Positions 15,648-24,660 of a stretch of DNA of 64,000 nt are shown one piece after another. Where the stretch lies: assembly GCF_900108295.1 (NCBI RefSeq), contig NZ_FNWK01000001.1:2291001-2355000 (forward strand). Reading direction: 5' to 3'. The stretch comes from Sphingopyxis sp. YR583 (GTDB taxonomy: Bacteria; Pseudomonadota; Alphaproteobacteria; Sphingomonadales; Sphingomonadaceae). The position numbers were made by a program, and so were the translations under genes. How positions within the stretch are numbered: position 1 is the stretch's first letter; every line of letters starts with the position of its first letter. Below the pieces are notes generated by a model. The model was not told the DNA's origin. It did not search any database and saw only the letters and a program-made list of their open reading frames with translations.

Positions 15648-17253
15648 GCGCGACGCGCAGATCCTGATCATATCCGGGAACCGGCTGTTTCCACGGATCG
15701 GCGAGTTCGAGGCCGATCGTCGCGTTTTCGGCATAGGCCAGACGCACGCCGCCGCCCCAACTGCCGAGTTCGAAACCGGTGCGCGGGACTGCCGTGCGCG
15801 CGAGCAAAGTGACGTCGGCATAGTCGACGAAGCCGTATATCTCGCTCTTCGCCAGCTTGCCGCGGCGTAGCGGGCGCAACGCCAGTTCGCCGAACGCCGC
15901 ATAGCCCCGGTCGCCGTTGACCAGCCCGTCCTCGAACGCGCGGCCGAAGGTGGCGCCCCCGACACTGAACCGCTGCGCGGCGGGCAGGCGGTCGCGCGTC
16001 CAGCGCCCCGTTGCGGCGGCGCGTGCGACAAACGCCTTGCCGATCACCTGATTCGCCTCGAGGCTGGCGTCGGCATAGGCAAAACCGGTCTCCCCGACGC
16101 TGGGATCGACGCGCGCACCCGCGATGTCGAGGCCTTTTGCGCCGCCGACGCGCGCGCCGACAACGGTGCGCTCCTCGCTGAGCCGGAAGGCGAGACTCCC
16201 GCTTGCGGTCCATGTCTTTTCGGCCGCGATCGTCGAACCGAAGAGCGCGTTTTTCGAATCGAGATAGTCGATGCGCGCCGAGGCCAGCAGGTTGCGCCGG
16301 GACGCGCGGATCAGCGGATGGGTGACGCCGAAGCCCGCGCTCCACGCCTCGCCATCGATCGCGAGCCCTTTGGGGCGGGTGCGGAGCGCCGCGGCCGACA
16401 GTTCGGCGCGTGTGCCGCTGGCACCGATCGGGGTCGAATGGCTGGCGGCAAGATAGAGCAGGGATTTGAGGTTTACCGCCGCAGCGCCGGTGAGCCGCGT
16501 TTCGTCGCCGCTGCGGATGAGGCTGGAACCGCGGGCATTCGCCTCGACGATGCCGTCGTTGACGAATTGGCTGGTGCGCGTCGTGAAGCCGAGCCCGATC
16601 GTCGATTTCTTCGCGTCAACCGCGAGGTCGAGCGCGACAGCACCCTGCGCGCCGCCGAGCGCCAGGGAAGGGGTGACGGTGACGCCGGGAATGTCGGCGA
16701 TGTTGCCGAGCGCGCGTTCGAAGCGGGCGCGCGGGAGCGGGCGCTGCCCCACGAGCCCACCGGCCATTTTCCCGACGAGGGGGGCGGGGCCGCTCTCACG
16801 CTCGCCGCTCAGCGTCACCGATCCGATATAGCCTTCGGCCGATGCGACGGTGACGACGCCGCCCGACAGATCCTGTTCGGGAATGACGAGCGTGAAAAGC
16901 GCGACGCTGGAGCGGTTATATGCGCGCGTCATCGCCGCGGCGAGTTTCGCCAGATTGTCGGCCGATGCGGGCTTGCCGACAAAGCGCTGCGCCGCGCGGC
17001 CGACATTGGCGGGCACGCCGGCGCCGACGAAGCGGATTTCGCGGATGGTGATATCGGGTCGCGCGCCGAGTTCGACCTTGCCGAGCGAAAGAGGCTTTGC
17101 CTCGGGATCGGGAAGCGGGTCGCGGCTGCGATCGGGGGCGAGGGGCGGGCGGCCGTCGAGCGGCGTCGCCGCGGGTTGGGCCGCGAGCGCCGCGACGGGG
17201 AGGAGCAGGGCTCCCGCCACCGCCGCGATGCAGGCGTTGCGCAATGGGCGCAT
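15619..17253 (-). CDS. ShlB/FhaC/HecB family (TpsB) outer-membrane transporter
   Basis: 544 residues with a signal peptide ending LAA-QP and a proline-rich linker. A POTRA-like domain (about 65-200) follows, then a 16-strand-type barrel containing RFSVGGATFGRAFEDG followed by GDRGYA, which corresponds to the conserved VRGY/F loop region of TpsB and BamA proteins. TpsB proteins secrete a partner exoprotein across the outer membrane. The only cotranscribed candidate partner is the collagen-like lipoprotein 11 bp upstream; no TpsA with a haemagglutination-activity domain is visible. Confidence 0.88.
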   Translation of the reverse strand: MRPLRNACIAAVAGALLLPVAALAAQPAATPLDGRPPLAPDRSRDPLPDPEAKPLSLGKVELGARPDITIREIRFVGAGVPANVGRAAQRFVGKPASADNLAKLAAAMTRAYNRSSVALFTLVIPEQDLSGGVVTVASAEGYIGSVTLSGERESGPAPLVGKMAGGLVGQRPLPRARFERALGNIADIPGVTVTPSLALGGAQGAVALDLAVDAKKSTIGLGFTTRTSQFVNDGIVEANARGSSLIRSGDETRLTGAAAVNLKSLLYLAASHSTPIGASGTRAELSAAALRTRPKGLAIDGEAWSAGFGVTHPLIRASRRNLLASARIDYLDSKNALFGSTIAAEKTWTASGSLAFRLSEERTVVGARVGGAKGLDIAGARVDPSVGETGFAYADASLEANQVIGKAFVARAAATGRWTRDRLPAAQRFSVGGATFGRAFEDGLVNGDRGYAAFGELALRPLRRGKLAKSEIYGFVDYADVTLLARTAVPRTGFELGSWGGGVRLAYAENATIGLELADPWKQPVPGYDQDLRVALSWKLSLRP

Positions 17254-17264
17254 CGGGTGCGGCT

Positions 17265-18212
17265 TCAGTTGCCGCGTTTCGGTTTCAGGCCGCCGAGGAC
17301 GCCCCCGACGGTGCCGGTCACGCCGGTAACGAGCCCGGTGACGGGATCGACCGCCGTGCCGCCGCCCGCTGTGCCACCGGTGACGCCGCCGCCCACTTGT
17401 GCAAGCGCGCCGGTCGCTGTGGTGACGACGTTGCTGACGAGCGTGATGGGTGTTCCGGTCGGGCTACCCGTTGTGCCGCCGGTCAAGCCTCCGGTGACGC
17501 CGCCGAGCAGGTTGCCGCCTGCTCCGGGCTGGAGCGTGACGAGCTGGCCCGCCGATCCGACGCCGACGGTGAGCAGGCTGCCATTCTGCTGCCCGGGCGA
17601 CAATATGCTCGCGCCGATCAGCGGCGAGGCATTGGGGCTGCCGATTGCGGTGGCTTTGCCGATCGTCGCGGTGATCAGCTGGCCCGGCGCAGCCGCGAGC
17701 CCGTCGACCAGATATTGCTGGCCGCTGCCCGTCTGGACGAGTGCGACGCCGGTGCTTTTGACGACGCCGACGACGGTGCCGACCAGATTGGTGTTGCCGG
17801 GAACTTTGCCATCGACCGCGCTCGCGAGCAACAGGCCCTTGTCGGCGATGACATTGACGAGACCGCCCGTCTTCACGAGCACATTGCCGATCACCGGATT
17901 GGTGGCGGCGGGATCGCCGGTGTTGGCGAGAAGGCCGGTTCCCGCAATGCCGCTCGGGCCGACAAGGCCGCCAACGGCGAGTGCGCCGGCATCGCCAAGG
18001 CCAAGACCGCTACCGGCCGGGCCTGCCGGACCCGCCGGGCCGGTTGCGCCGGTCGGCCCGGCAGCGCCCGTCGGGCCGACCGTGCCAGAGGTGCCGCCGC
18101 TACCGACGCTACCCACGCGGTAACTGCCCGATGACTCGCACGCCGCGAGCGCGAAGCACGCCGGGATTAGGATGAGATGGGCTGGGCGGAATTCAAGACA
18201 GGACAAAGGCAT
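17265..18212 (-). CDS. collagen-like lipoprotein
   Basis: 315 residues starting at the ATG at 18212 (AGGGGA seven bases upstream). It has a lipoprotein signal with lipobox LAAC (about residue 25) and nine consecutive Gly-X-Y triplets rich in GPT and GPA (about residues 44-70). A long Gly, Val and Thr rich region with repeated GVTG-like units follows, ending KPKRGN. No TPS secretion domain is seen. It precedes the TpsB gene by 11 bp in the same operon. It is probably a surface or periplasmic protein; export by the neighbouring TpsB is a hypothesis. Confidence 0.8.
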   Translation of the reverse strand: MPLSCLEFRPAHLILIPACFALAACESSGSYRVGSVGSGGTSGTVGPTGAAGPTGATGPAGPAGPAGSGLGLGDAGALAVGGLVGPSGIAGTGLLANTGDPAATNPVIGNVLVKTGGLVNVIADKGLLLASAVDGKVPGNTNLVGTVVGVVKSTGVALVQTGSGQQYLVDGLAAAPGQLITATIGKATAIGSPNASPLIGASILSPGQQNGSLLTVGVGSAGQLVTLQPGAGGNLLGGVTGGLTGGTTGSPTGTPITLVSNVVTTATGALAQVGGGVTGGTAGGGTAVDPVTGLVTGVTGTVGGVLGGLKPKRGN

Positions 18213-18623
18213 AATATATCCCCTTCCGTACATGGTCTGGTCCCTAGCCCCCAGATTCTCGAACGAACTGAAAAGTTCCCTTTGTTGTTGAAATTAATTG
18301 CCATTAACTAACTATCTAAACCAGTAACTTATCTGGATAACGCGGAATCTCTTACAGTCGGTTCAAAAGAGTTAACTAAAATTTTTCTTTAGTAAGTTCT
18401 TGGTGATGATTTTTCCATGTCGATATATGGTCCATTGCGAGACGAACTTTTCACGCATCGACTTATTCCGAAGGTTCCCGCCGGCCGGACGACGCGACTG
18501 CCGCCGATCCTTCTTCTTTCCGTCATCGCGCTGTCATGCCTTCGCCGCAGCGCCGCAATATCGCCCGCCTAATGCCCCCGCGACCCAGGCGCCATTTCGC
18601 GACCGGGAAAAGGGGATCCATCG
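18213..18623. promoter_or_regulatory. AT-rich divergent intergenic region
   Basis: About 410 bp between the collagen-like operon (reverse) and a TonB receptor (forward). The stretch 18270-18420 is markedly AT-rich against the GC-rich background. It contains the inverted repeats CCAGTAACTTATCTGG (18321-18336) and CTAAA-ATTTTTC-TTTAG (18376-18392). It probably holds promoters for one or both neighbours. I find no gene and no clear Fur-like box. Confidence 0.4.
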
Positions 18624-20960
18624 ATGACCATTCAGTTCAGGAACCGCCTGCGGGCCGGGGCCGCTTCGATCGCTGCGCTTGCCATACTGGCCGCGACGCC
18701 GGCCTTCGCCGAAGAGGCCGCGGTCGACGCCGCCGCCGAAGGCGGCGATGTCGAAGAGATTGTCGTGCTCGGTCAGGGGCAGGCGCGGCAGGTGCAGGAA
18801 CTCGGCGCTGCCGACATCGCGCTCGAAGTTTCGGGGATCAGCCCGCTCAAGGCCATCGACAAGCTGCCGGGGGTCAATTTCCAGGCGGCCGACCCGTTCG
18901 GCGCCTATGAATGGTCGGCGCGCATCTCGATCCGCGGGTTCAGCCAGAACCAGCTCGGCTTCACGCTCGATGGCGTTCCGCTCGGCGACATGAATTATGG
19001 CAACCACAATGGCCTGCACATCAGCCGCGCGATCATCAGCGAAAATGTCGGCCGCGTCGAAGTCGCGCAGGGCGCGGGTTCGCTGGCAGCGGCATCGACG
19101 AGCAACCTTGGCGGCACGATCGAATTCTTCTCGCGCGCACCGGCCGAGGAACTCGGCATCGAGGCGTCGGCCACCTATGGCAGCGACGACACCAAGCGCC
19201 TGTTCGCGCGGATCGACAGCGGCGAAATCGCCCCCGGCGGACCGCGCCTGTCGCTGAGCTATGCCTGGCAGGACGCCGACAAATGGAAAGGCAATGGCGT
19301 CCAGCGCCAGGATCAGGTCAATTTCCGCATCGTCCAGCCGGTCGGCGACGGCCAGTTCTTCGGCTTCGTCAACTATTCGAACCGCCGCGAGAATGACTAT
19401 CAGGATCTCTCCGCCGACATGATCGGCCGCCTCGGCTATCAGTGGGATAATTTCGCGAAGGACTGGGACCTCGCGCTCCAGGTCGCCAAAGTCTATCAGA
19501 ATCAGGTCGCCCGCGCCGCCTATGACGCGGCGGTCGCGAGCGGCAGCCTGCCGCTCGGCACGCCGTTCACCGCGCCCTATGCCGGCGTAGGTCAGGCGTT
19601 CCCGGCGCCGGTCGGGACGGTCGACGACGCCTATTATGACGCTGCCGGCCTGCGCAAGGACTGGCTGGCCGGTGTCGGCGTCGAGGCACCGCTCGGCGAA
19701 TATTGGACGCTGAAGGCGATGGGCTATTACCACGGCAACAAGGGCCGCGGCCTGTGGTTCACGCCCTATGTGACCACGCCGGGCGGCGCGCCGATGACGA
19801 TCCGCACCACCGAATATGACATCGAACGCTATGGCATCGTCACCTCCAGTCTGTTCGAGGTCGGCGACAACAAGTTCGAAATCGGCATGTGGTACGAGGA
19901 TAATGCCTTCAATCAGGCGCGGCGTTTCTATGGCCTCGGGAATACGACCGGAGCTCCGGACCGCAGCAGCCTGAAATTCCCGAAGGATCCGCTGGCGACG
20001 CAGTGGGAGTTCGATTTCAACACCCAGACGCTGCAATATCATGTTCAGGACACGCTCGACCTCGGCAGCTTCCAGATCAATGCGGGCTGGAAGGGGCTGC
20101 GCGTCACCAACCGTGCGACTCCCGTCGTCAGCGGCGGGCTGGCGTCGGGGAAGACCGAGGCGAAGGACTGGTTCCTGCCGCAGGCGGGTCTGCTCTATCG
20201 CCTGAACGGCGATAATGAATTGTTCGCGAGCTATACCGAGAATATCCGCGCCTATGAATCGTCGGCGACGGGCGGTCCCTTCGCCACGACGCAGGCAGGC
20301 TTCGACGCGCTCGACCTCAAGCCCGAGACCTCGACGACCTATGAACTCGGTTTCCGTACCAAGTCGCCGCGCTTCCAGGGTGTGATCGCCGGCTATTATG
20401 TCGACTTCAAGGATCGCATCATCGCCTTCGCCAATGGTTCGGGCATTCAGGGCAATCCGGCGATTCTCAGCAATGTCGGCGATGTCCGCTCGTGGGGCGT
20501 CGAGGCGGCAGGGACGTTCCGCGTCACTCCCGAACTCTCGCTCTTCGCTTCCTATGCGTACAACGACTCCGAATATCAGGACGACGTCGTCAACGCCGCG
20601 GGCGCGGTGGTTGCGGCGACCGCGGGCAAGACGGTGGTCAACTCGCCGCGCCATCTCGGCAAGGGTGAGATCACTTGGGACAACGGCAGTTTCTTCGCGC
20701 GCGTCGGTGCCAACTACACGTCGAAACGCTATTATTCCTATGAGAATGACGCCGAGGTCGGCGGGTTCGTGATCGTCGACGCCAGCATCGGATACCGGCT
20801 GAACGACCGCATCTCGATCCAGGCCAATGCGACGAACCTGTTCGACAAGGAATATGTCTCGACGATCGGCACCAACGGCTTTGCCAACCGCGGCGACAGC
20901 CAGACGTTGCTGACCGGCGCGCCGCAGCAGTTCTTCGTGACGCTGAAGGCCGGGTTCTAG
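18624..20960 (+). CDS. TonB-dependent receptor
   Basis: 778 residues with a signal peptide ending AFA-EE and a TonB box EEIVVLGQGQ. The plug includes ISPLKAIDKLPGVNFQAADP and SIRGFSQNQLGFTLDGVPLG, and the full barrel ends FFVTLKAGF. AAAAGGGG precedes the ATG. The substrate is unknown. A hairpin and a strong terminator follow the gene, so it is probably monocistronic. Confidence 0.95.
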   Translation: MTIQFRNRLRAGAASIAALAILAATPAFAEEAAVDAAAEGGDVEEIVVLGQGQARQVQELGAADIALEVSGISPLKAIDKLPGVNFQAADPFGAYEWSARISIRGFSQNQLGFTLDGVPLGDMNYGNHNGLHISRAIISENVGRVEVAQGAGSLAAASTSNLGGTIEFFSRAPAEELGIEASATYGSDDTKRLFARIDSGEIAPGGPRLSLSYAWQDADKWKGNGVQRQDQVNFRIVQPVGDGQFFGFVNYSNRRENDYQDLSADMIGRLGYQWDNFAKDWDLALQVAKVYQNQVARAAYDAAVASGSLPLGTPFTAPYAGVGQAFPAPVGTVDDAYYDAAGLRKDWLAGVGVEAPLGEYWTLKAMGYYHGNKGRGLWFTPYVTTPGGAPMTIRTTEYDIERYGIVTSSLFEVGDNKFEIGMWYEDNAFNQARRFYGLGNTTGAPDRSSLKFPKDPLATQWEFDFNTQTLQYHVQDTLDLGSFQINAGWKGLRVTNRATPVVSGGLASGKTEAKDWFLPQAGLLYRLNGDNELFASYTENIRAYESSATGGPFATTQAGFDALDLKPETSTTYELGFRTKSPRFQGVIAGYYVDFKDRIIAFANGSGIQGNPAILSNVGDVRSWGVEAAGTFRVTPELSLFASYAYNDSEYQDDVVNAAGAVVAATAGKTVVNSPRHLGKGEITWDNGSFFARVGANYTSKRYYSYENDAEVGGFVIVDASIGYRLNDRISIQANATNLFDKEYVSTIGTNGFANRGDSQTLLTGAPQQFFVTLKAGF

Positions 20961-20970
20961 GTTTGAGGTC

Positions 20971-20993
20971 GCGGCACCGGTCCCTCGGTGCCG
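20971..20993 (+). terminator. hairpin after TonB receptor
   Basis: A perfect 9-bp stem GCGGCACCG / CGGTGCCGC with a 5-base loop, ten bases after the stop, followed by TTCTC. It may be a first, weak terminator ahead of the stronger one at 21011. Confidence 0.45.
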
Positions 20994-21010
20994 CTTCTCA
21001 ACGATTGACG

Positions 21011-21050
21011 ATGATGGCGCGGTCCAGCTAGGGCCGCGCCATCATTTTTT
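21011..21050 (+). terminator. strong rho-independent terminator immediately before DUF3297 gene
   Basis: A perfect 12-bp stem (ATGATGGCGCGG and CCGCGCCATCAT) with an 11-base loop is followed by a run of T to 21050. The DUF3297 start codon is only 14 bases beyond the T tract, so this is either the terminator of the TonB receptor or a leader attenuator of DUF3297. Confidence 0.8.
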
Positions 21051-21063
21051 GGGAAATATAGCT

Positions 21064-21330
21064 ATGACCGATACGCCCCCCGACCGCATGTCGACCAATC
21101 CGCGCTCGCCCCATTTCGACATGGAGGTGCTGCAGCGCGGCATCGGAATCCGCTTCAAGGGCAAGGAGCGTACCGACGTCGAGGAATATTCGATCTCCGA
21201 AGGCTGGATCCGCGTCGCTGCGGGCAAGTCGAAGGACCGCTTTGGCCAGCCGATGACGATCAAGCTGTCGGGTGAGGTCGAAGCCTGGTTCGAAGATGCT
21301 GCCGCGGGCGAAGGCGACGAAGAAGCCTGA
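21064..21330 (+). CDS. DUF3297 family protein
   Basis: 88 residues. MTDTPPDRMSTNPRSPHF and GIGIRFKGKERTDVEEY, SEGWIRVAAGKSKDRFG match the small cytoplasmic DUF3297 family found widely in Proteobacteria, whose function is unknown. The ATG at 21064 matches family starts; a TTG 15 bases upstream lies in the terminator tail. The gene is isolated, flanked on both sides by strong hairpins. The ribosome binding site must lie within the 14 bases after the upstream T tract, and GGGAAA is the only candidate. Confidence 0.85.
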   Translation: MTDTPPDRMSTNPRSPHFDMEVLQRGIGIRFKGKERTDVEEYSISEGWIRVAAGKSKDRFGQPMTIKLSGEVEAWFEDAAAGEGDEEA

Positions 21331-21346
21331 ATAACCCGGCATCACG

Positions 21347-21392
21347 GCACATAAAGAAAGCCCCGGAGCGATCCGGGGCTTTCTTTATGTGC
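21347..21392. terminator. 21-bp perfect bidirectional terminator
   Basis: The two 21-base arms are exactly complementary around a GCGA loop, with A-rich and T-rich outer stem ends so that both strands carry a T run after a GC core. It separates convergent DUF3297 and CHAP genes and can serve both. Confidence 0.85.
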
Positions 21393-21423
21393 GCAAAGGC
21401 GACGGATTGAAGGTCGTTCGGGC

Positions 21424-21999
21424 TTACTGACCGAGCGAGGCGGCGACGGTTTCGAGGCCGTTGCCGGGTTTCCAGTCGTTCTGGGCCCAGACGGGTGCCT
21501 TGAAGCTCGGCGCTTCGTTCGGTGCGCCGTCGGCGTAGATGAAGCCCTGCACCGGGTTGGCGCGCAGGCCAAGGTCGCCGATCGGGGCATACCAGACGCG
21601 GACCATGCTCCAGTCGCCGGCGCCGCTGACGTCGACGACGCGGACGTTGCGTTCGATCTGGCCGCGGCGTCCGTTGATCGGTGACCAATTGGCATGGTCG
21701 ATCAGGATTTCGCGGTCGCTGACGATCTTCTTGACGACGGCGACATGGCCCATCGGCATGCCGCTGGTGCCTGCAAAGGCCATCACGGCGCCTTTGCGGG
21801 GCTCTTCGCCGCGCTGATAGGTGCCGGCGGCCTGCGACCACCAGGTCTTGGCATTGCCGCGGATTTCGACGCCCGATTCGGCGCGGGCAAATGGAACGCA
21901 CTGCAGATAGTCGCGGGCAGCAGCCGGAACGCTTGCGAGCAGGCCGGTGACGGTCATCACAGACGCGATGGCGGCTGCCAGGTAACGACGATAGAGCAT
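21424..21999 (-). CDS. secreted CHAP domain amidase/endopeptidase
   Basis: 191 residues with a signal peptide ending AAA-RD. The CHAP core has its catalytic Cys in LQCVPFARAESG and its His in GHVAVVKKI, followed by DHANW. Such proteins cleave peptidoglycan peptides or amide bonds in the periplasm. The ATG at 21999 gives a normal signal peptide; the longer frame upstream does not. It may act in cell-wall turnover. No partner gene is evident. Confidence 0.82.
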   Translation of the reverse strand: MLYRRYLAAAIASVMTVTGLLASVPAAARDYLQCVPFARAESGVEIRGNAKTWWSQAAGTYQRGEEPRKGAVMAFAGTSGMPMGHVAVVKKIVSDREILIDHANWSPINGRRGQIERNVRVVDVSGAGDWSMVRVWYAPIGDLGLRANPVQGFIYADGAPNEAPSFKAPVWAQNDWKPGNGLETVAASLGQ

Positions 22000-22194
22000 G
22001 AAATGCGACCCCCGAGGCTTGTCTTCAAGCGTTGCAGGGTCTTTGCAATGGCTTGGACAGCCTACCAACCGCATAGCGACGAGTTGCGCCGTCGATGCGG
22101 TGGATGGGGGAACCTTTTGTTAAGACGTTCAATTCGTCGTGCGGGCGGTTCGGCTTGTCGCTCCCGGACCCGCGTGCTTCTCAGTCTGTCGCCG

Positions 22195-24549
22195 TCAGGC
22201 AGCCGCGCTGTCCGCGGATTCGGGCGCCCGGAACAGGGTCAGCACGTCGCTCGCCGGCATCGGGCGGCCATAATAATAGCCCTGGATGTTGCTGCAGCCA
22301 AAGGCGCGGAGCGTTTCGACCTCCAGCTCGGTCTCGGCCCCCTCGGCGGTCGTCGACATGCCGAGACTGTCGGCGAGCGCGACGACGGCGCGGATGATCG
22401 CGATCGATTCGATGCTGCCTTTCGCGGCGCCGACGACGAAGCTGCGGTCGACCTTGATCGTCGAGAATTGCGTCTTGCGCAGATAACCGAGCGACGAATA
22501 GCCGGTACCGAAATCGTCGAGCGACAGTCGGATGCCGAGTCCGATCAGCTGGTCGAGAAGCTGCGCCGCACCGCCGCCGTCGCGCAGGAACACGCTTTCG
22601 GTGACCTCGATCTCGAGCCGTTGCGGCGATAGCCCGCTCTGCGCGAGCGCCGAGACGACCACCGAGGCGAAGCTGGGATCGGTGAGCTGGTCGGCCGAAA
22701 CGTTGATCGCGACCTTCAGGTTCGATGGCCATTTCATCGCTTCGCGGCACGCGGTGCGCAGCACCCATTCGCCGATCGGCGAGATCAGGCGTGCATCTTC
22801 GGCGAGCGGGATGAAGCGGCCGGGCGAGACATTGCCGAGCTTCTGGTTGTTCCAGCGGATCAGCGCCTCGAAACCGTTCAGCGTGCCGTCGGCTGCGGTC
22901 ACCACAGGCTGGTAATAGAGTTCGAATTCGCCGCGTTCGAGCGCGCCGCGCAATTCCTGCTCCATCACGCGCCGTTCCTCGGCTTGTGCGTGCAAGGAAG
23001 CGACATAGGCGGCGACGACATTGCCGCCCTTGTCCTTGGACTTATAGAGCGCAAGGTCGGCGTTGCGGGTCAGCGTCTCGACTGTTGCGCCGTCGGTCGG
23101 CCCGATCGCGAAGCCGACGCTGGCGCCGACGAACAGCTGGTGATTATCGACCACATAGGGGCGGCTGATCGTCGTGATGATCCGCCGTGCAAGATCTTCG
23201 GCGCTGTCGGCGGAGGCGAGATTGTGGAGCACGACAGCGAACTCGTCGCCGCCGAGACGCCCGCACGTCATCCCGCGTTCCATCAACCCCTTGAGCCGGG
23301 CCGCCACCTGCGCGAGCAATTTGTCGCCGACCGGGTGACCCAGCGTATCGTTGACCGCCTTGAACCGGTCGAGGTCGATCATCAGCAGGGCGCAGCGGGA
23401 TTTGGCATCGACGGCGTGGGCCAGCGCGCGCGCCAGATCTTCGTTCAGGCTGAGGCGATTGGGCAGGCCGGTCAGATTGTCGAAGCGCGCCATCTTGGCG
23501 ATCTGTTCGGCGGTTGCGCGTTTTTCGGTAACGTCGGATCCGACGCCGCGAAAGCCGAGGAATTTGCCCGCTTCGTCGAGGCGCGGCGAGGCGGACAATT
23601 CCCACCAGCGCGGCAGGCCGCCGATCGTTACGGGGACGATCAGGTTCGAAAAACTTTCGCGCCGCTTCATCCGTTCGGCCATGTCGTGCAGGCTTTTCGG
23701 AAACAGGCCGGTTTCCCAAGCATCGCCCGACAGCGCCTGCAGGAGCGGGACGCCCTCGAGCGTCTCGGCGGTGCCGCCGAGCGCATAGGCGAGGCGCGGC
23801 GAGACGTGGACGAGGCGGCGGCTGTTATCGGTCTGCCACAACCAGTCGGCCGAGGTTTCCTCGAATTCGCGCAGCAGCAAGCTGACCGTTTCGGTCTTTT
23901 CGTGCAGCGTCTCTTCGGCGCGGCGGAAGCGGATATGGCTTTGTGCAAAACGCACGCAGAAGGCGCAGAGCAACAGCCCCGCGACGAGTGCGACGGCCGC
24001 CAATTGCGGCGCCCCTGCGCGCACCAGTGCGGCGGCTGCCGAAAGGGTGACGGGCGCGATGAACAGCACGCAAGCCAGCGGCACGCTGTGCGCGACGATC
24101 GAGAGCGTCACCATCATCAGCACGGCTATCGTCCACATCGACAGGACATGGTCGAGCGTCGGCGTCATGCCTTGCAACCAGAAGGGCGATCCCCAGAGGA
24201 CCGCCGAATAGAGCGCGTGGCGCGTACACAGCCGGTATTCGGCCACGCCCGAAAGCTTTGGGTCGCCAAGCGGAAGGTTCCGAAACCTGCTGTACGACCA
24301 CAGGCCGAAAACCAGCGCGCCGCCCAGCCACCCGGCCGCGACGGGCAAAGGCACGCTGAGGATCATGGTGAAAGCGGCCACAAGCGCCATGCCCATGCCC
24401 ATTAACAGGCGCAGCGACCCGCGGCCGCGGAGCGGCGCGAGCTGGAGCTGGCGAAGGTTGCCGATGTCCTGGTCGCGCGGCCCCAGCCCCAACAGGGTCC
24501 GCGCAGGAATGACTTCGGCAGCAATTGGATCGGTCAGCAGGCTTTTCAC
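22195..24549 (-). CDS. membrane PAS-GGDEF-EAL cyclic-di-GMP protein
   Basis: 784 residues from a GTG start. About five membrane helices (residues about 45-200) are followed by a PAS domain (about 225-340), a GGDEF domain with an intact LGGDEF motif (about 440), and an EAL domain with FEALIRW, NVSADQL, DDFGTGYSS and EGAETELE. Both catalytic motifs are complete, so diguanylate cyclase and phosphodiesterase activity are each possible; GTP-stimulated phosphodiesterase is common in this layout. The signal sensed is unknown. Confidence 0.93.
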   Translation of the reverse strand: MKSLLTDPIAAEVIPARTLLGLGPRDQDIGNLRQLQLAPLRGRGSLRLLMGMGMALVAAFTMILSVPLPVAAGWLGGALVFGLWSYSRFRNLPLGDPKLSGVAEYRLCTRHALYSAVLWGSPFWLQGMTPTLDHVLSMWTIAVLMMVTLSIVAHSVPLACVLFIAPVTLSAAAALVRAGAPQLAAVALVAGLLLCAFCVRFAQSHIRFRRAEETLHEKTETVSLLLREFEETSADWLWQTDNSRRLVHVSPRLAYALGGTAETLEGVPLLQALSGDAWETGLFPKSLHDMAERMKRRESFSNLIVPVTIGGLPRWWELSASPRLDEAGKFLGFRGVGSDVTEKRATAEQIAKMARFDNLTGLPNRLSLNEDLARALAHAVDAKSRCALLMIDLDRFKAVNDTLGHPVGDKLLAQVAARLKGLMERGMTCGRLGGDEFAVVLHNLASADSAEDLARRIITTISRPYVVDNHQLFVGASVGFAIGPTDGATVETLTRNADLALYKSKDKGGNVVAAYVASLHAQAEERRVMEQELRGALERGEFELYYQPVVTAADGTLNGFEALIRWNNQKLGNVSPGRFIPLAEDARLISPIGEWVLRTACREAMKWPSNLKVAINVSADQLTDPSFASVVVSALAQSGLSPQRLEIEVTESVFLRDGGGAAQLLDQLIGLGIRLSLDDFGTGYSSLGYLRKTQFSTIKVDRSFVVGAAKGSIESIAIIRAVVALADSLGMSTTAEGAETELEVETLRAFGCSNIQGYYYGRPMPASDVLTLFRAPESADSAAA

Positions 24550-24608
24550 GCCCGCAGGTTTAGCGCGCGGGTATTACCCGAAGGTAACCAAGGCCCCCGT
24601 CAAAGCAT

Positions 24609-24641
24609 CGTTTTCTGTCCCTTGCCGGGACAGGAAAAACG
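24609..24641. repeat. inverted repeat between acyl-AMP ligase and GGDEF/EAL genes
   Basis: CTGTCCC and GGGACAG form a 7-bp stem around TTGCC, extended by CGTTTT and AAAACG arms. The A/T arms precede rather than follow the stem on both strands, so it is not a textbook terminator. It lies downstream of the acyl-AMP ligase stop. Confidence 0.4.
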
Positions 24642-24660
24642 TGACGGTTCAGCGAGTTGA

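Noticed and set aside
17300..18110. Possible tandem-repeat or CRISPR-like array in the GC-rich repeated segment
   Set aside because: The repetition follows the codon pattern of Gly-X-Y and GVTG protein repeats. There are no identical spaced direct repeats with unique spacers.
16318..18123. 601-codon forward frame with Pro/Val/Thr-rich tail opposite the TpsB and collagen-like genes
   Set aside because: The repetitive tail is the complement of the Gly-rich repeats. No start signal or domain supports it.
18534..20654. 706-codon open frame opposite the third TonB receptor
   Set aside because: Antisense shadow, no recognisable domain.
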